Assembly (NCBI RefSeq): GCF_009727055.1
Contig: NC_052359.1
Location: 60,724,908-60,788,907, forward strand
Direction of reading: 5' to 3'
Length of the DNA: 64,000 nt
Origin: Benincasa hispida
Taxonomy: Eukaryota; Streptophyta; Magnoliopsida; Cucurbitales; Cucurbitaceae
Every line of letters begins with the position of its first letter. Position 1 is the first letter of the stretch. The notes beneath the pieces are model-generated. The model did no database searches. It was given only the letters and a program-made list of their open reading frames with translations, and was not told the origin of the DNA. Below are positions 60,240 to 64,000 of the stretch, one piece after another. A program made the translations under genes and the position numbers.

Positions 60240-60780
60240 CATATTAATGGGTTGGGTTGGGTTGGATTGGGTTGAAAGACTTTTTAGATCCAATATAACT
60301 GTTAAATTTCTTCAACCTAAATAACCCTTATTAAAAAATGAACCCAACCAAACCATGAAATATTTGGATTAGATTGATTCCGGTTAATCGGATCATTTAT
60401 TTAAAATTTTGTTCAAAAAAGAAGCAAAACGTAAATATGTAAATCTAATTTAATTATTTTCATATATTGAATTATGATTAACAATTCAATTTCAATTTAT
60501 ATAGTAAATTTTTTTTTAGATAAGTTGTTGAAGAATAAATTATTCAAAAAATATTAGAATTAAATAAAATTAAAATCAATATATGTATAACTAATTGTGT
60601 TATAAGTAATAAAAAATATATTTTAAAGTTAATAATAGATTCGGATTAGTTTGAGTTATATTAGGTGAACCTATAAACTAACCAAAGCCATAAAATTTTC
60701 ATTTATTTGAATCTAACTCAACACAAATGAGTTGATAACCCAACGGGTTGGATTGGGATGATCGGTTTCTCATGTCATTG
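60240..60780. repeat. Dispersed repeat copy B with TTGGG-rich ends
   Basis: It begins with short tandem 'gggttgggttggattgggttg' (60248-60274) and ends near 60770 with 'caacgggttggattgggatga'. The middle (60300-60720) follows the copy at 39570-39985 in the same orientation. It has no coding content. Confidence 0.7.
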
Positions 60781-61109
60781 AATTTTTTTAATACCCTTAT
60801 TAATTACATCACAATCTTGTTAAAATACTATATTTTAATCCCTTTAATTTTGTAAAACAAACTATATAGATTATTTCAAAAAGTTTAGAGTTTATTTTAA
60901 CATATATTTTTATATATTTTTTCACTAAACTCGACGGAGTGATATAATAGAACATATTCCATCTACGATTATCAAAATTCAACTAAGTGTTAATATGAGT
61001 ATAGTTGAATTGACATCAACGTGTAATATCAATCTTAAATTTTGAGATTTAATCTCTTATCCTCCATACTATTAAAAAAAGAAGAAAAAATTAATCTAAC
61101 AAAAAATCT

Positions 61110-61440
61110 AGGGCAAATTGCAAAACCATCCTTGAAGTATAATGTTAATTGCAGTTACACTCTTAAACTTTCAATCGTAAATATTGAACCTCTAAACTTT
61201 TACAAGTATTAAAATTGGACTCTCAAGTTTACAATAATTGTAAAAATTAGACCTATAAATGATGAAATTGAACCTTTAAAATTATACAAATATTACATTT
61301 ATATATTTATGTAAGTTTAAAGGTCTAGTTGACTCAATTTTAACATATATAAGTTTGAGGGCTAAATTTTTAAAATTGAAAATTTAAAGGTATAATTATA
61401 ACTACTACCATATTTTAAAGGTGATTTTCGTAATTTACCA
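61110..61440. repeat. Foldback MITE-like element with ~90-bp arms
   Basis: The left arm begins 'gggcaaattgcaaaaccatcc'; the right arm, read on the other strand, begins 'ggtaaattacgaaaatcacc'. They pair over about 90 bases with moderate divergence. Flanks 'aaaaatctag' and 'aaaaatttta' could be a worn target duplication. Confidence 0.65.
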
Positions 61441-61768
61441 AAAATTTTATATTGAAAATTGAAATATTGCATTGAATACTAATAAAGAATAAGTGTATTA
61501 ATCAAGGAGCAAATGTAGGATTTAAATAAATAAAATAAAACATAAAATAAAAAAGTTAGTAACTAGTAAGCCATTCAAAAATTCAAACAATTAATATGAA
61601 TTAGAAAAATATAAACTCCAATATAAAACAGCATAACGTGATACTTGATAAGTGATTTAGAATATTTAATATGATAAATTAATAGTAGAAATTAGATTTA
61701 AAAATAAAATAAAATAAAAATGACCGCCGGCGGCGCGAGAGGGTCAAAATTGTCAATTGGCGATAAAA

Positions 61769-61884
61769 TGGGCCGTACATTTCTTGCGCAAGGTAACGGG
61801 AAGGTTCGGTTGCAAAAAATTCAAGCACGTGACTAGGATGAGGCCAATTTTGTAAAGGGATTCCTGCTGCATCACCTACACGTG
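61769..61884. promoter_or_regulatory. Promoter-like patch: site II and two G-boxes
   Basis: TGGGCC (61769-61774), CACGTG (61826-61831) and CACGTG (61879-61884) fall within 120 bases in a GC-richer island (61715-61890). A pyrimidine-rich stretch follows at 62345-62440, as in many plant 5' leaders. No open frame follows on the plus strand within the window. Confidence 0.3.
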
Positions 61885-64000
61885 TACGCAAGTATTATCT
61901 ATTTTTCTTTTGATTAATTGATTTTTTATATTTTATTTTGCATCCCTTTTTCCATTCATAAAAGACAAACATATAGGCTATTTTTGAAATTTGAGTTGAA
62001 TTATCTAATTTTATACTTGTACCGTTAGAAAATTTGATGGTGTGAAAGTGGTCGGAAATTAACGATATTACCCTATTTGACAATATTTTTGTTTCTCATT
62101 TTCTGTTTTTTATTTTTTAAATAAATTTGTTGGATAATTATTCTATTTTTTTATTTTTAAATTTTAAGAAAATTTTCAATATTTTTCTTGCTAAAATAGA
62201 AGCATTTAATAATTATGTGGGATCTATGAAATAAATAAAGAATAATTGAATAAATCATTTTATTACGTAGTACTAAATTTTTTTACCTAGAAAAGAGGTC
62301 AAATTTAAGAAATTACATAATATTATTTTTTTTCCATTTTTCTACCTGCACTTACATTTCTCTCTCTTCTTTCATTTGTATTATATCTATTTTCTCCCCC
62401 ATTTCTTCTCTCTCTTCTATTTATCACAGCTTCTTTTTAAAATTTATTTTCTTTTAATACTCCATTATCCTTTTCATTTTTTTTTTTTTGCATTTATTTG
62501 TTTCTTTATTATTATTATTTTTTAATTTCGAGTATTTTTCATCAATTTTGCTAGGATTTTAATTTCATTTTATTAAGTAAATAAATCAATAAGACATTCA
62601 GTTTTACCATTAATTTTTAAGGAAAGTTTTTTTGTCTTTTTTTATTTATTATTATTTAGATGTTATCTGTATGTATGATTGACTATCAAGAAAGACGTGC
62701 ATTTTGAAAAGAAAAAAATAAAAATAAAATTTATTATAATTTTCATATAAGAGAATACACCGTGGGACAAAAGTGAAACTTGATAATCGCTTTAGAAGAC
62801 GAGGGTAGATAATACATCTCAATCTCAATTCACCTTGTTGACTTCTTTATTGAAGATTTATCATAAATACAAAAGTTGAATTTTACATATTTTAAAGTGC
62901 ATGAACAAAAATAGAATACATATGTCAAAATAGTATTTTAATCATTCCTATATCTCATAGATAAATTCAAATTCATTATAAAATAATTTTTTTGGGTCAT
63001 TTGATTTTTTGAATTCCCCTAATATTATATAAAGAAATTCATTTCTTTATTGAGAATTGAGTTGGGTAACCTTATATTTATGAAATCAAGAAATTATTTG
63101 AGTTATTTTAGTATAATTTAGAAAATCATACAATAAAAGTATACATCTTTAAAAATAGATGAAAACAACAATGGGAGCCTCAAGGAGAATTGAAACAGAA
63201 GAAGGATTAAACTGAATTTATTAGTATAAATTAAATTTGATTGAATAACTTAAATTAATGGTTGTTTTCTTGGATATATAGGTCAATCAAGACATTTATT
63301 AGAAACAAAGTTATATCTCTTAATCATCATGTCAAATTATAACCCACTTTATAAAAAGTTCAAATTGTTTCTAACATGATTTTATTATTTCTAGCTAATT
63401 TTTCATACATTTGATTATAGATATCTATCTTTACTTTTATTCAATTTGATACATTGACTATTTGTCAATAACAAATGAAAAGGTTGAATCAAAATATGAA
63501 CTCCAAAAGTTGTATATAGTACAATCATGTTTAAATTGTGTCATATTTTTTTTAAAAAAAATCAATTAATTGCAAGAGATAATTAAAACAAAATATATAT
63601 TTTAATATTTTAATAGATACATGCAATCTTATGCATTCATTATTACAATCAAAGCTATAGGCTAAAGAAAGATGATGGGTTAGTTATTTACATTTTGTTT
63701 GACTTAATTATAACTCATGATTTATGGATGTGGATGACGTCATATTTAATTTGCACTACCATTATTCAAAGTAGTGGTTTGGAAATCTTAGCAAATAAGA
63801 ATAAAATTATGTAACAACTCACATGCATATGGAGATTGAGATATATAACATCCTTTTCATAGATTAATTAATTAATAACATGCGAAATTTTCTCGTTTCA
63901 CTCCATCATAATTTGATCGAAATCACCAATCTAAAGATTGTTCGTTAGAAAAGGAATTAATTACTATGTTAAAATCATGGGTAGATCCCTCACTTGTGAT

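Larger units (their letters stand above)
58621..64000. other. AT-rich intergenic region with MITE-like repeats
   Basis: No protein-coding gene is recognised. Listed separately are three foldback elements, a dispersed repeat and a promoter-like patch. 62500-64000 holds nothing I can name beyond A/T runs. Confidence 0.55.

Noticed and set aside
60248..60274. Telomere-like TTGGG run
   Set aside because: The plant telomere unit is TTTAGGG. This run is short, irregular and part of a dispersed repeat.
1..64000. tRNA, rRNA or conserved small RNA genes
   Set aside because: I scanned by eye for tRNA A/B-box pairs and rRNA blocks and saw none I could support; a covariance-model search was not possible.

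Overview
This window is a repeat-rich piece of a plant nuclear genome. It is AT-rich, holds almost no protein-coding sequence, and is packed with LTR retrotransposons, a plant L1-type LINE and a CACTA transposon. The only intact gene is a single-exon EXO70H-type exocyst gene on the minus strand (44221-46143, 640 aa). A dicot is clear. A cucurbit is my best guess, from the style of the copia gag-pol, but it is not proven here.

Layout. (a) 1-11190: tandem copia complex. It starts with an LTR end, primer-binding site (PBS) and leader of one element (1-1940). That leader is fused to a 5'-truncated LTR (1941-2885), followed by leader, decayed gag-pol and complete 3' LTR of a second element (to 11190). 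(b) 11191-16019: 5' half of an Athila-type Ty3/gypsy element on the minus strand, broken inside reverse transcriptase exactly where the copia LTR ends. (c) 16739-25162: a copia-type solo LTR with TSD ATATG. It is split by two later insertions: a non-autonomous gypsy-like element (17174-20553, TSD ATAAC) and a 2.9-kb solo LTR (20971-23888, TSD CTGTA, containing a 150-bp N gap). (d) 25218-28440: a copia LTR fragment cut by a head-to-tail array of gypsy-like LTR copies. (e) 29515-33658: copia LTRs in both orientations. (f) 33691-39412: near full-length, decayed LINE on the minus strand with a 16-bp TSD. (g) 39429-50117: low-copy DNA around the EXO70H gene. (h) 50123-53928: copia solo LTR (TSD ATAAA) carrying a nested gypsy-type solo LTR with a 68-bp minisatellite. 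(i) 56176-58617: non-autonomous CACTA element (TSD GAT). (j) 58621-64000: AT-rich intergenic DNA with foldback MITE-like elements and one promoter-like patch near 61.8 kb.

The order of insertion can be read from the nesting. Copia went into Athila. Gypsy-like elements went into copia solo LTRs. The LINE landed beside an inverted copia LTR. Most stops in the copia gag-pol look like C-to-T or G-to-A changes, as expected of methylated, silenced DNA. The EXO70H gene has a TATA box and W-box/G-box motifs upstream.

Two intact Nextera mate-pair junction adaptors (26344-26381 and 30769-30806) remain in the assembly, so local order around them should not be trusted. I found no convincing new biological system. 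The most unusual items are the adaptors, the tandem LTR array, the palindromic LTR terminus, and the CGATCG-rich repeat array inside one LTR.
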